Shown here piece by piece: positions 1 through 11,845 of a stretch of DNA of 64,000 nt (within the stretch, counting starts at the first letter, position 1; each line of letters begins with the position of its first letter). This stretch comes from Callipepla californica brunnescens (Eukaryota > Chordata > Aves > Galliformes > Odontophoridae): positions 6,578,423 through 6,642,422 of the forward strand of contig JALIRH010000023.1 in the NCBI GenBank assembly GCA_023055505.1, read 5' to 3'. The notes beneath the pieces are model-generated. The model saw only the letters and a program-made list of their open reading frames with translations. It was not told where the DNA came from and ran no database searches. Both the position numbers and the translations under genes were made by a program.

Positions 1-2375
1 GTAGGCTGTGGTGATGTTCACACACAACCCTTCATTCTGGCTCTGGAAAGAATGTAAGAATCAAATGATAAACATAAATTCTAAGATAGTTGAAAATAGT
101 TCATAAAAAAAGTTTTTTAAATTTGACACAAAATACGTTTACTTATGGGGGCACTGGAAAACCTTTAGGTCATGTGCAAACAATTGAGCCTACAGACAGC
201 ATGATATAATGTGCTTTTTCATTTTCCTAAAAAAAAGTCAAATAAAGAGCAGGGTGGAATTCAGTTTTATCCTGTTTTAATAGATTATTTAATAATACAT
301 TTATTCTTGATTTTTTTCTCAAATGAGATGGATAAGCTGATCAGTAATGAGTTTTAATCAATGAGAATTATAGAGATACTCTTAAATACACTGAAACTCA
401 GGTATTTATGGAATTCCATAAATATACATATATATACGTAAATGTATGCATAGTATGTGTAGATGCTCTTGAAGCAGAAATATTAAATATACAATGCAGT
501 CCATTACCTGGAAACTGTTCGAAGTGACAAATGCATCTTAGTATATTTCAGAGATCTGGAATACCTAGTTAATATTTATAATATCTATAACTTGGTGTCT
601 TTGTCACTGTAGCTAAATTAACACTAACTTTTTGTGCCTATCCAATTAATGAAATGTCGCCAGTTATTTGGTGAACACTATTATTTAAAAATATTTAAGG
701 TAAACATGGGTGAGAAAGAAGTGAAGCATGTAATAGCTGAGATTTAAAACACTCTTCTTGTTTTGCATGTGATCAATCTTTTGCATACTTCTACTTAGGT
801 ATTTTGAGACATAAGAGAAATATGACCTGCAGATAATATTTTTTCCCTCATCAGTTTATGAAAACAAGTGCATTTAATTAATAATTGTGAAGAGCACATT
901 TGCTAATCTAACAACACCAGATTAAAAAGCTATCACAGTAAATATAATAGTTTGATGAAACAGTAGGTCACAAGAAGATATTCTTTCCTTTTGTCCAGAA
1001 ATTTTGCATTCTGAAGCAAATTAACATGGATTAATTTTTTGAAAAGATGATCTTGAACTTGTTTTAGTTTGTAGTGGAAGGTTTTCTTTTCCTTAAATCT
1101 ATTTAATGTTTTTATTACCTTATTAATTCCTGCTTTCATTTCCAACTTGATTAATTGCCTAATTTGAGCAGCAGAAAAATCTTCTCAGTGAAAGTAATGC
1201 AGAAATTATAATCCTTGATTTTCAATTTAATCTTAATGAGATATTTGAAATTATCTTTATTACACCATCTCAAAACCTTTAATTGCTCATGAGGGCATCT
1301 TCTCCTTTCCTTGTTAATGAGAAATGATTCCTTCCCTCTTGTGAAGATTATACAAATATATCATTTATCTAAGAGTATATTTAAATATATTGTTCTACAT
1401 CTTTCAAAAACATGCTGCTTTTTGTCCCTAAATTATTTGTGAAATGCTTACCATTTCAATTAAATGGTAATTTTGATACATAAAAAGGATAAATACAGAA
1501 TCATTTAAGAATGTCCTTTTTTTTGTAATCACAAACAGTAAATAAAATTGAAAAAAAAAATATCAAAATATTACAGATATACATAGGCTTTTAAAAAGAC
1601 CATCAATAGACACTGAGTATCTGAACATCTAGATTTATCTGGCTTGTAGAGCCTCTGCTGCAAAGCTGAAAACACAAAGATCCCTGACTATAAGAGCAAC
1701 CTATGATTGGGCATCTTGATATGTTTCATTAACAATTCTTTCTTGCATATTATGCATATCTGTGCCTGTATTCTGTGTATCTTAGTCACTGTGTATTTAA
1801 GCTGTGAAAACAGACAATACTGCATTTATTTAAATGTTGGACTTCTTTTTTATTACTTTGTATGACTGGAGTGTGACCTGGAATTAAAATAACTTATTTG
1901 GAAAAAAAAAAAAGAGAGAGAGAAAAAAAAATGCTATGCCTATGTGTAGCAGAGAAAAAGAAGTAATGTGCGATTAAAAGAATATACAGGAATAATTGTT
2001 AGATCGGAGCCTGAAAATGTGGACAGATTCAGTAGGAAGGTTAATAAAGCAATAATGCCAGTGGAATTAAAAGATTTGCCAAGATAATGACCTGCAGTTG
2101 AAGGAAAATTTCAACCCTTTAAAGTCTCAACAGATAGTAAGTAACCTTTCCTGTATGCTTCTTAGCAATCACATGGAAAGGACTTTACAGATATTACTTT
2201 TCTACTTGAGGCCATTAACAGCAGGGACCTGGCTAATGAATTAGAGCAACAAGTTTCAGTTTCATCTGTTCTGTGAAAGGGTGGAGCTGCAAATGGTGCT
2301 GAAGAGTGAGATCTTAGTTAACAAGCATCCAGTCAGCAGTGTGAATCACTATTTTTCCAGCTATCACTATATTTT
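1..2375. other. AT-rich unique DNA, no gene seen
   Basis: I recognise no coding or repeat family here. Reading frames are short and have AT-driven composition. A purine-rich low-complexity tract (A-run, GA repeats, A-run) lies at 1901-1931. Intronic or intergenic bird DNA is the simplest reading. Confidence 0.6.
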
Positions 2376-3293
2376 TCCAGCTGGCGTCCTGTCACGAGTG
2401 GTGTCCCCCAAGGGTCGGTATTGGGGCCCGTCTTGTTTAATATCTTTATTGATGACCTGGATGAGGGGATTGAGTGTACCCTCAGTAAGTTTGCGGATGA
2501 CACCAAGTTGGGAGGATGTGTCGATCTGCCTGAGGGTAGGGAGGCCCTTCAGCGGGATCTGGATAGGCTAGACAGTTGGGCTGAGGTCAATGGGATGAGG
2601 TTCAATAAGGCCAAGTGCCGGGTCCTGCACTTTGGCCACAATAACCCCATGCAATGCTATAGGCTTGGGGCAGAATGGCTTGAGGAGTGTATAGAGGAAA
2701 AGGACCTGGGGGTGTTGGTTGATGCTCGGCTCAGTATGAGCCGGCAGTGTGCCCAGGTGGCCAAGAAGGCCAATGGCATCCTGGCCTGTATTAGGAATAG
2801 TGTGGCCAGCAGGAGCAGGGAGGTGATCATCCCCCTGTACTCAGCTCTGGTGCGGCCGCACCTCGAGTACTCTGTTCAGTTTTGGGCCCCTCACTACAAG
2901 AAAGACATCGAGGCCCTGGAGCGTGTTCAGAGAAGGGCAACAAAACTGGTGAGGGGTCTGGAGCACAGGTCTTACGAGGAGCGGCTGAGGGAGCTGGGAT
3001 TGTTTAGTTTGGGGAAAAGGAGGCTCAGAGGAGACCTCATTGCACTCTACCACTTCCTGAAGGGAGGCTGTGGTGAGGAGGGGGTCAGCCTCTTCTCCCA
3101 GGTAACTAATGACAGGACAAGAGGGAATGGCCACAAGTTGTGCCGGGGAAGATTTAGATTAGACTTGAGGAAAAATTTTTTCTCTGAGAGAGTGGTCCGG
3201 CACTGGAATGGCCTGCCTAGGGAGGTGGTTGAGGCACCGTCCCTAGCGCTGTTCAAGAAGCGTTTAGATGAGGTGCTGAGGGATTTGATTTAG
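2376..3293 (+). CDS. CR1 ORF2 C-terminal fragment (reverse transcriptase)
   Basis: An open frame of about 305 codons ends at TAG 3291-3293. It has no proper start: it is open from the truncation point, and the first start-like codon is TTG at 2421. It shows the RT motif [14 protein letters not shown], then the catalytic FADD box (2490-2501, equivalent to YxDD), then the conserved CR1 C-terminal blocks [24 protein letters not shown] and [19 protein letters not shown]. The full-length CR1 ORF2 product has an N-terminal endonuclease plus RT. Here the endonuclease and the first RT motifs, including the first catalytic aspartate motif, are missing. The fragment cannot be an active enzyme and has no visible promoter. 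Confidence 0.9.
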   Translation, partial: SSWRPVTSGVPQGSVLGPVLFNIFIDDLDEGIECTLSKFADDTKLGGCVDLPEGREALQRDLDRLDSWAEVNGMRFNKAKCRVLHFGHNNPMQCYRLGAEWLEECIEEKDLGVLVDARLSMSRQCAQVAKKANGILACIRNSVASRSREVIIPLYSALVRPHLEYSVQFWAPHYKKDIEALERVQRRATKLVRGLEHRSYEERLRELGLFSLGKRRLRGDLIALYHFLKGGCGEEGVSLFSQVTNDRTRGNGHKLCRGRFRLDLRKNFFSERVVRHWNGLPREVVEAPSLALFKKRLDEVLRDLI

Positions 3294-3390
3294 TAGCTTG
3301 GTGGGTAGGGATGGTGGTGTGAGGAAGGTTGGACTAGATGATCTTGTAGGTCCTTTCCAACCTAATGTATCTATGAATCTATGAATCTAT
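2376..3390 (+). mobile_element. CR1 LINE, 5'-truncated, young copy
   Basis: This is the 3' kilobase of a CR1 non-LTR retrotransposon. It begins inside the reverse transcriptase at the [14 protein letters not shown] stretch and runs through the RT palm and the C-terminal part of ORF2. It then has a short 3' UTR ending in the typical GGTTGGACTAGATGATC tail and about 2.5 copies of an ATCTATGA octamer (about 3368-3390). CR1 insertions are usually 5'-truncated by target-primed reverse transcription, as here. The reading frame is unbroken, so this appears to be the least decayed CR1 in the window. Confidence 0.95.
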
Positions 3391-4654
3391 TTCTGCAGAG
3401 AGAAAGAGAAAAGGAATCAAAGAAATAGAGGAAGAAAAGACAAATGCCTCTATATATGCTTACAGAGCATAGCATTTTGGTGTGATAGGTGTGATACTTG
3501 CATGTCAATATTCTGTTTTGGTGATAATCTGTATCTGATTATTTTGTAGTATTAGAAAGGAATATCAGAAAAAGGCTCTGGAAACCTATTTTGTACCTTT
3601 TTTGCAGCAGTGGAATTACTTACAATTTTAGCTTTGATAGTGAAAATAGAAACTCTGCTTTTAATTTTCACTTCATTTTATGAAAAATAAAGGATTTAGT
3701 AGATATGTATACCTAGGTACACAGGTGTGGAGCAGACATCACTAGCAACTGAATTGGAATCATATGTGGCTGCTGTATTGCGTGCTTAAAAGTCACCACA
3801 GCTGTTACCTCTGTTTCTAAAAACAAGAGCCTTAAATTGTTGCTGCTCAATTTTAAGTCAGTTTAATTTTGTTTTGTGGGAGAGAGATGAGGAAACTTCA
3901 GGTTCTAAGTAGACTAAACTTCTATATAATTACAGGTTTGCAGATTTCTGCTGTTCTTTAAAACACATCTTTGAGAACCTCGTTGAAATATACATGTGTG
4001 TGGAAAAATACATATCATGGGCTGAACAGCTGACCAACCCATGAGGAAGGGACTTGTGTTAGTTTGGAAACACGGGTAGAATGCCTCTAGCTTCTGCATG
4101 TAGCTAGAAGAAACTCCTTTGTGAGAATTTGCTCTCTGTCCTTACTTTGTGTGAATGACCTTGCTTATTCTGATACACCATTATTCGTTGTCTCCTGCTG
4201 CTAAATATATGGCTGCGTTGCTCAGGGATGGAGTTAGACATCTTGCCAGTTGCTGCTGACAGTATATCCTGGTGGAAACACAGGGTGAATGTTCTACCTG
4301 CTAACTACCCCCTCTAATATAAGTACCTCTCAGTTAAACTGATGAATGTTAATTTCCCTCCGCACACTTCCTTTGTGATCAATGAACTTTTTGCAGAAAT
4401 GCTGGTGGTTCTGCACTGCGATGTTAAAACAAAAGCAATGCAATAACTCCTCCCAAAGTCTCAGAGAAACAACAGCAACAACAGAAAAATAGTGTTTTAT
4501 AATCATGGTTCTAAGTAAGAAATCAAGACTTTAAAGTTGAAAATAAAAATTCCCTAAAAATCTAACAAATTCCAAATTCTATTTCCTCTTCATCTGGTTT
4601 GCTTTCTTTATTTTGAATCTCTAGAAGAACTTCTGGTTCTCAAAACTGAATATC
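3391..4654. other. Unique AT-rich DNA
   Basis: No gene, RNA or repeat family recognised in this interval. Confidence 0.5.
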
Positions 4655-4925
4655 AAATCACAGAACAGTTTGTGTTGGAAGGGATACTTAAAGGACATCT
4701 AGTCCAACTTAACTCCAATGTACAAAGATGCCTACAGCTATAGATCAGATTGCTCAAAGCCCCATCCAGCCTGGAGTTGAGTGATTCCAGGGACAAGCAG
4801 CCATCTCCTCATTGGGCAACCTTTTGCATTGCCTCACCACCCTCACTGTAGAAGACTTTCCTTATGTCCAACCTAAATCTCCCCTCTTAATGTTTGAAAC
4901 CATTTTTCTTGTTTTTGTCAAGAGT
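4655..4925 (-). mobile_element. CR1 LINE 3' tail fragment
   Basis: Reading the minus strand, the element ends in a decayed tail (TCACAGAACAG then GTGTTGGAAGGGATA at about 4656-4685 on the plus strand). It covers the 3' UTR and the last part of ORF2 (the TCCAACCTAAATCTCCCCT block near 4867). It is strongly diverged and 5'-truncated. No frame survives. Confidence 0.8.
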
Positions 4926-7384
4926 CAGTGCTGCCCAGTTTTCCAATAGCTGTCCTCCATCATGCTTCTAAGATTGGCCTCAGACAGCAGAGACATAGGA
5001 TCACTGCTCCCACCTCTACTCTCCACCTTGCTCCAGACTCTCCTCAGAATACTTTACAAAGAGCATGTAGCTTACAGCTCTTTTCTTGCCTTGCTTTCTT
5101 AGTGTCTTGCAATCTAAATGCCTTAAATCTTGTGTACATTGTATTCTTTGTGTCTTTATTCTAGTCACCTGGATTGTAGAAATTGTAGAATAATAACAAC
5201 AATCTTTGATTAAGTGATTAATAGCTAACATTAGAAGCTGGGCATTTTATATGTGTAATTTTTTGTGCATACGTACTTGCAATGGTCTCTAGTTTTGAAA
5301 GACTTTTTAAAATTGTAAGGCAACTTATTATACCCATCACCTGTGAAAGCTCTAGAACAAGGACTCTTGGGCCTAAGTCTTCAGGGAAGGGTTGCACTCA
5401 TATCTTCACAGTACATTGTAACTTTTTGTCACAAAAATATTGCTTGTGATTTATCTAACTGTTCATTGAACTGGCAGGCTGTAAAGAAAAACATTTTGCT
5501 GCTGTTTAATATTTCCCTTCAAAGAAGCTAGTTCACTGTCTCTGTGATCCCTATCTTTATCCCTATCTTTTCTCATTCACCTATCTTTCCTTGGTTTCTC
5601 AATGTTGGTTTGAAAAAAAAAAAAAAAAAAGGATGAATTAATGAAACAATAACTGTTAGTTGAGAGTTTCTGTGTTATTTTCTACACATTTCACAAAATA
5701 TAATTGTTCGACACTGTTAGATTTGTGTTAGAATGTATCTACATAATACCAGTCAAAAAGCAGGAGTCTTGACCTTTACAATAGATATGTATACCTCTAT
5801 ATATTTCCATTTAGTTTCTCAAAACAAAAGATAATTTTAATGAAATAGTCTTGTTTTAATGTGTTTGACTCTTATAGTTTGTTCTTCAGGAATAGATAAA
5901 TTATTTTTAGGTGGTTCTAACAGCAGGGTGTATCATTTTAATGTCTCCTGTGTATTTTGTATTAAAGCCCTAACTCTAGAGATTAAATTGTTTTGTTTAT
6001 TTAAATAAATCTTTTCATCCAATTAATTATAAATCTTAAAGAAAGTTCTTAAACTTGCAGTCTTCTGAAGACAAGGCATCAACTCACGGACTTTAGTGCT
6101 GAGCTGACAGTGACAGTAAATTGAACAATTTCTGAAAATTTACTTAATGTTATCTAAAATAAGTCTTAACTTCTGGTCATGAAAATGAGTCCTGTCCTTG
6201 CCTGTAAAAGATCTTTGAACAAGCATCCTGAAAAAGATGGTTGCTATATTGTAATTCTCAGTCCTCAAATGCATTTATCTCTTTACACACATTCCTTAGT
6301 GTGACCTTCCTGGCAATAATTCAAGAATATAGATGATCTTAGAAAGCAAAAGGAGAATTTGAAATTTATTGACTGTGATAACCATAACGAAACCATCAGC
6401 AGAAGTAGTGATTAAAACACCTTTTTCTAAATTGAAATAGCTATTTCTTGGTATGCTATTGCTTGGTGCTGCTAATTATTCTTCAGTGTATTCGAAGATC
6501 CTTAACAATAAACCGAAACTTGTGACTTTCTTTAATACCATGAGCTTGTAAATAATATTGAAGTGTTACTTTACTATAAAGGAATGCTTAAGTATGGTAA
6601 AGTATTTTTAATTACCTAAGGTATCAAAATAAATTTAAGGTCAGAACTAGAAATTCTGGAGAAACTGTGTACGTTGGATGTAACATCTTCATAGAGCTCT
6701 CTAATGTGATTCCTATCTTGTTCTCCTTGTCTACACAATGTAGAACTTCTCAATTAATACCAATAACTCTAACATGATCTTCTCTGGGCAGTACTCTGCA
6801 TTCTCTAGTTTCTCTTGCAGTATGATGTTTTACAAATTCCTTTAAGTCTTCATAGAGTTCTACATAAATTCCCAACATTAATCAATCTTTCTGATACAGT
6901 TGTCAGATGTTTTTGTATCTTGATGTCTCTTTTCTTCTCCCTAATAAAAATTGTCTTTTTCTGTATTTCTGGTCCAAAGGATACTAAGCAATGTTACTCT
7001 ACAGAACATAACAGGCAACATAAATCCACAAAAATGAGTGAAGTTACATAAGATCATTTGCAGATGTGGTAATCAATCTTGTAAAAACTAACAGGGGAGG
7101 AGTCCTGTGTGGAAATGTGAATTAGAAGTTCTGAAAACATGATTTTATAAATAATGATCGTATTTAGTTTTTTTCAGAAATTTGTATTTGTATTCTCAAC
7201 ATTAACAAACTTTTATTGGTTCCAGGCAGCTATATCTTGCTTGAATTTTCTAGTTTTTTCACAGCTGTGAGTTATGTCACCAAGTTTGACTAAACCCATC
7301 CAGGGCCTCAATAACATAGCTGATAAAGATGTTTTCCTCCTGATCAACTGTAGGTGTCACTTGAAGTGCTGGTACCTGTTAGTG
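4926..7384. other. Unique AT-rich DNA with an A18 tract
   Basis: No coding features recognised. An 18-base A run occurs at 5613-5630, and a loose CCCTATCTTT-type repetition at about 5550-5590. Confidence 0.5.
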
Positions 7385-7580
7385 AGAATCGTAGAATTGC
7401 TCATGTTGGAAAAGATCATCAAGTCCAACTGCAAACTACCTCTAACAACCCTCCACTAAATCATGTCCCTGAGCACCACATCCAGACAGATTTTAAACAC
7501 ATTCAGGGATGATGACTCAACCACCTCCCCAGAAAGCCTATTCCAGCGCTTGACAACCTTTTCTGTAAGTGATTTTTTCC

Positions 7581-8727
7581 TCACATCCAACCTAAATCTC
7601 CCCTGGAGCAACTTGAGACAATTTCTTTTGTCATGCCACCTGTCACCATTGAGAAGAGACCAAGCTCACTCTCACTGCAATCACCTTCCAGGTATTTGAA
7701 GAGAGCAATAATGTCTCCACTCAGCCTCCTCTTCCCAAAACTAAACAGTCCCAGACGTTTCAGTCGCACCTTATTGGGCATATTCTCCAAGCCCTTCACA
7801 AGCTTTGTTGCTCTTTGGACATCCTCCTGCACCTCAGTGTCCCTTCTGTATTGAGGTGCCCAAAACTGAACACAGTATTCAATGTGGAACCTCACCAGTA
7901 CTAAGTACATGGGAAGGATTACTTCCCTGGTTCCTGCTAACCAAACCATTCCTCAGACAAGCCAGTATGCCATTGGTCTTCTTGACCACCTGGACACGCT
8001 GCTGACTCATATTCAGCCAGCTGTCCATCAGCACATCAGAGTGCTTTTCTGTCAGCTTTCCAGCCACTCCTCCCCAAGCCTGTAAGGTTGCCTGGAGTTG
8101 TTTTGACCATAATGCAGGACCTGACATTTGGACCTATTGAAATTCATACAGTTTACCCTGGCTCATTGATCCAGTCTATCCAGGTCCCTCTGTAATGCCT
8201 TTTTACCCTCCAGCAGATCAACACTCCCACCCAACCTGGTGTTGTCTGCAAACTTACTGAGGGTACACTGGATCCCCTCATAAAGACCATTGATAAAAAT
8301 GTTGAATAGGAGTGGCCCCAGTACTGATCCCTGGGGGATACCACTCATGACTGGCTGCCAATTGAATTTAACTCCACTGGCCACAACTCTTAGGGCCCTT
8401 CCATCCAGACTGTTTCACCCAGCAGAGTGTACACCCATCCAAACCATGGGAGGCCAGCTTCTCCATGACAGTGTTGTGGGGGTCAGTGTCAAAGGCTTTA
8501 CTGAAGTCTAGGTAGTCCACATTGGCAGCCTTATCTTCATCCACTGTGCAGGTCACCTTGTCATAAAATGCAATCAGGTTTGTCAAACAGGATCTAAATG
8601 CATCCTGACTAGGCCTGATCCCCTGGTTGACCTTTAATTGACCCATGATGGCTCCTAAAGTGGTTAAAGTCTGCCTTCCAGAAGTCCAAGGTGGCAGTTC
8701 TGCTAACTCCCCTTTGTGGTTCAACAA
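7581..8727 (-). pseudogene. CR1 reverse transcriptase remnant
   Basis: Three overlapping frames preserve RT blocks on the minus strand. These are a first palm motif YLDFSKAFDTD (within 8368-8727), the block [15 protein letters not shown] followed by [10 protein letters not shown] (8163-8384), and the C-terminal block with [19 protein letters not shown] (7581-7949). The catalytic FADD has become FADN at 8241-8252. The protein is broken by at least two frameshifts and lacks the region N-terminal to the first palm motif. Confidence 0.88.
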
Positions 8728-8739
8728 GAATCGAGAAAT

Positions 8740-9345
8740 CTAGCTAATAATCACCATGCTCCAGATGACCTCCAACCTTTACATCCCACACAAGACCTTC
8801 TCTGTTAAGAGACATCATGTCCAAGATTTTGTTTCACCTTGTTGGATCCTTCACTAGCTGTGTTGGGAAGTGATCTCCCACACACTCCAGGAACCTCCGT
8901 GACTGTTCCCTTTCTGCTGAATTATAATTCCAAGCAAGTGTCTGGGAAGTTGAAGTTGCCCACAAGAATGGGTAAAGACTGTGAGACTTCACCCAACTAT
9001 CTATAAAGTATCTTGTCCACCTCTTCATCCTGGTTGGGTGGCCTGTAGCAGGCTCCCACAATCAACATCAGCCTTGGTGGCCTTTGCTCTGATTCTGACC
9101 CATAAACTTTTAATCTTATCATCACTACCACTAATTTCCAGATATTCTCAATATTTCTTAATATAAAAGGCCACACCACCACCTTTCCTGCCTTCTATTT
9201 TGAAACCTTTGTATCCATCATTCACAGCACTCCAGCCATGTGAGTCATCCCACTATATTTCCATGATGGTGATTGTATCAGTTTTCTGACCACAAAATGG
9301 CCTTCAGCTCCTCCTGTTTGTTACCCATGCTGTGTGCATTAATGT
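8740..9345 (-). pseudogene. CR1 endonuclease remnant
   Basis: Minus-strand translation in pieces gives an apurinic-endonuclease-like domain: the entry block around 9300, ACYRPPNQDEEVD at about 9000-9060, and a GDFN-equivalent box that reads GNFN at 8949-8960. The domain is frameshifted several times. In intact CR1 elements this domain nicks target DNA for target-primed reverse transcription. This copy cannot. Confidence 0.8.
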
Positions 9346-9430
9346 AAATGCACCTGAGCCGGACATCTTTTGAGTGGGAAAGCACTAGAATCCTCTTGAC
9401 CATACTCAGGAGTTTCTGTAGTAACCAACC

Positions 9431-11319
9431 TCACAACAACCCTTGTGTTCCTCCTACAAAAAGGTGTGTCATCCACCTCCTTCACTAAGATACAAGACTG
9501 TGGAATCTTCCTCCTTCCAACATGCATGGGCATGTTACATATGGGCTCCTTTCTAGTGGTTAATAGCATCAAGATGACTGAACTCAGAAGGAGCATACCA
9601 GTATTAATTATAGGAAGAGTTTCACCAGAGGTGAAACATCGTTTTCACTGGAGGAGACTTTAATCTTAGGTGGCTGTTCTCATTTACCTCTGTGAAACTG
9701 AAATCAAAAGATCTATCTTTTGGTTCTTTCTAGAAATGAGAAATCTAGGACCGAGAACTTAATAGAATTTAGATAATTTAAGAATCTTCCTTTAGCAAAT
9801 TTATCTATCTGTAGATTAAACAAGCATCAAAAGAAAGGATACTTTCAAAAGAGGCAAGCGTTTTCAAACCTCATATCATTATGTGGACCACATGATCACA
9901 CAGAGGTATTGTAGGTTTCTAGTGTAACAAATTCAACAAGGGGATATATGAAACACTTCTGTTTTGAAGAATGAATTTATCAGTGGAATTTTCTGAACTT
10001 TGTTGAGGAAAGGGATGGTGATGTGAAAAGAGAAATAAATATATTTTTGCCTAGAATGTTTACAGGCACCACGTATTTTGAGCTCCTGTTCACAGAAGGT
10101 GGAGCTAAGGGATTGTAAGCCTCTTGGAATGTTAAATTTATTAGGTAGATTCAATCTCAAAGAGAGAGAGCTGGCACTTTTAGACCGTGATTGGAGATTA
10201 TTCAAATGATTAGATGGATGCTTAACACAACAGTGAGCCTGGGAATCGCTTTAGTCCAGTCTGCCAGCACTAGATTTGGAGAGTGTGCTCTGAAGTCTCA
10301 GAGGTAAATAGATTCTTAACTAATGACTGTTGTGGCAGTTATTAAAGCTTAGAAATCCTGAAAACACTCTTCTTTGGCTGCTGAACAGACAGATTGTAAA
10401 GGGCCCCAAAGAGTCTGGAAATTTAGAATTCAGGAAGTTGAAGGTCCTGGGTTGTCTTTCTGACAGCTTACTGAGCTGGGGACCTCAATTTCTTGACAGG
10501 TGGGCTGCCAGAAGTCTTGTCATGTTTCAAAATTAAATTCCCTCCACACATGATTTCTACACTAGCAAGTCAACAGTCCTCTGCAGAATGGTGTTTGTAC
10601 CGGAAGCTGTAGGTATTAGTCTCCTGCAGGTACTACTTGTCAGGACAAAGTAATGGAGTTAGGTTGGACACGACTTTTCCTGGAATAACTGGCCTTTTAC
10701 ATATAGTATATTGACTCTCATTGTGACAACTAGATCTCTAAAGAGCTCTACTCATAGCCTTGCAAATTCTTAACCAGCTCATTGACATGAGGCTGACAAA
10801 CAGCCAAAACAGACTTAAGAGTGATGTGGTTTTATGCAACAGAAAACTGCTGAAATGTTATCCTTTGTCAGTTTGAATACATGCTGCTATTATTTACCTT
10901 TTTTTTTTAATTATTTCTTTTTATTTTTTTTAACAGAAGGCAGAGCAAGGGCAGACTTATACTGCTTGAACTAAAATCTGAATCTTGTAATATGTCAGTA
11001 GAAAATGAGATACTAATTTTACCTTTTTAGAAGTTTTTTTTCTATTATCTTCTGTCCTAGAACTTTCTTCTATAGCTGTTTACTATCAGGCTTTTGAAGA
11101 TATTAATAACATGGTTGATATTTTTAATAATATAAATAAAAAAGCAATTGATGATAGTACTATAAAGTCTAGGAAAATCTGTTTCATAGCTGCCTTTCTC
11201 CTATCCTGCTTTACGAAGAAAGATAATTTGAAGGATATTAGCATAATTTTTAGGAATAAATAATCATTATTTACTTTCAGATACTGCTCTCCTCAAATTA
11301 TTAGCAGCTATTTGCTCTC
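9431..11319. other. Unclassified DNA next to a CR1
   Basis: The first 200 bases (9431-9640) may be the far 5' part of the adjacent minus-strand CR1, but I cannot anchor them to a protein motif. The rest is unique AT-rich DNA with no gene recognised. Confidence 0.4.
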
Positions 11320-11845
11320 TGTCAATGTTTTATGGACTGGTTTGGCCTGGTTCCATGCCTAGTGGGGCAGGGGGACCTATGGACCCATGCTCCAGGAAAG
11401 GGGAAGGGGGAAAACAGAAAGGGTATGGAGATGGGCCCAAAAAAGAAACAGCAGCAATGATCTGAGGAGGAAAGCTCATTTACTAAATAAGATATTGGAA
11501 TACAAAATTACAAAGTATAACACAATATAATTGGAATTGAAGCTAATAAATAAAAAACAAAAAAGGAGAGAGTGTCCAAAACCAAAGGCCTTACTCTGAA
11601 GCTGAAGGTGAGACATCCAGGGAGCACACACTGACAAGACGAGCAGAGGATGTCTGGGGACTTGCGTGCTGTTCTATCTTTCTCTCTGAGTGGAAAATGG
11701 GAACACAGAGTCCTCTGAGGTATGCAGTTCTTCATCTTTTCTAAGAACCAGGTCCATGGAATTGGAACATTAACTCTTGAACTCCCAGTGCCATACATGA
11801 TGCTATGATGTGGAATACCGATTACAAAATAATAGAACCATGACA
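11320..11845 (-). mobile_element. Solo LTR of an endogenous retrovirus family (copy 1)
   Basis: This 526-bp LTR lies in reverse orientation. On the minus strand it starts TGTCATGG at 11845 and ends in a diverged TTGACAG at 11320. It shares landmark blocks with three other copies in the window: an AGAGTTAATG block, CTTCAATTCCAATTAT (about 11530), and a G-rich/C-rich end (about 11360-11410). Flanking pentamers CTCTC (11315-11319) and CTCAC (11846-11850) look like a 5-bp target-site duplication with one change. No internal retroviral sequence is attached, so this is a solo LTR left by recombination. Confidence 0.85.

Larger units (their letters stand above)
7385..9430 (-). mobile_element. CR1 LINE, long copy with internal deletion
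   Basis: Read on the minus strand, this runs from the start of the endonuclease (the MGNKQEELKAI block at about 9300-9340) to the 3' tail at 7385. The expected stretch of roughly 1 kb between the end of the endonuclease (about 8740) and the RT motif block (starting about 8660) is missing. It may extend upstream to about 9600, where CR1-like leader could be present but is not clear. Many stops and frameshifts are present. Confidence 0.92.

Noticed and set aside
2281..2571. 96-codon plus-strand frame overlapping the young CR1
   Set aside because: It is out of frame with the RT coding sequence, which reads through the same bases with a clear RT motif.
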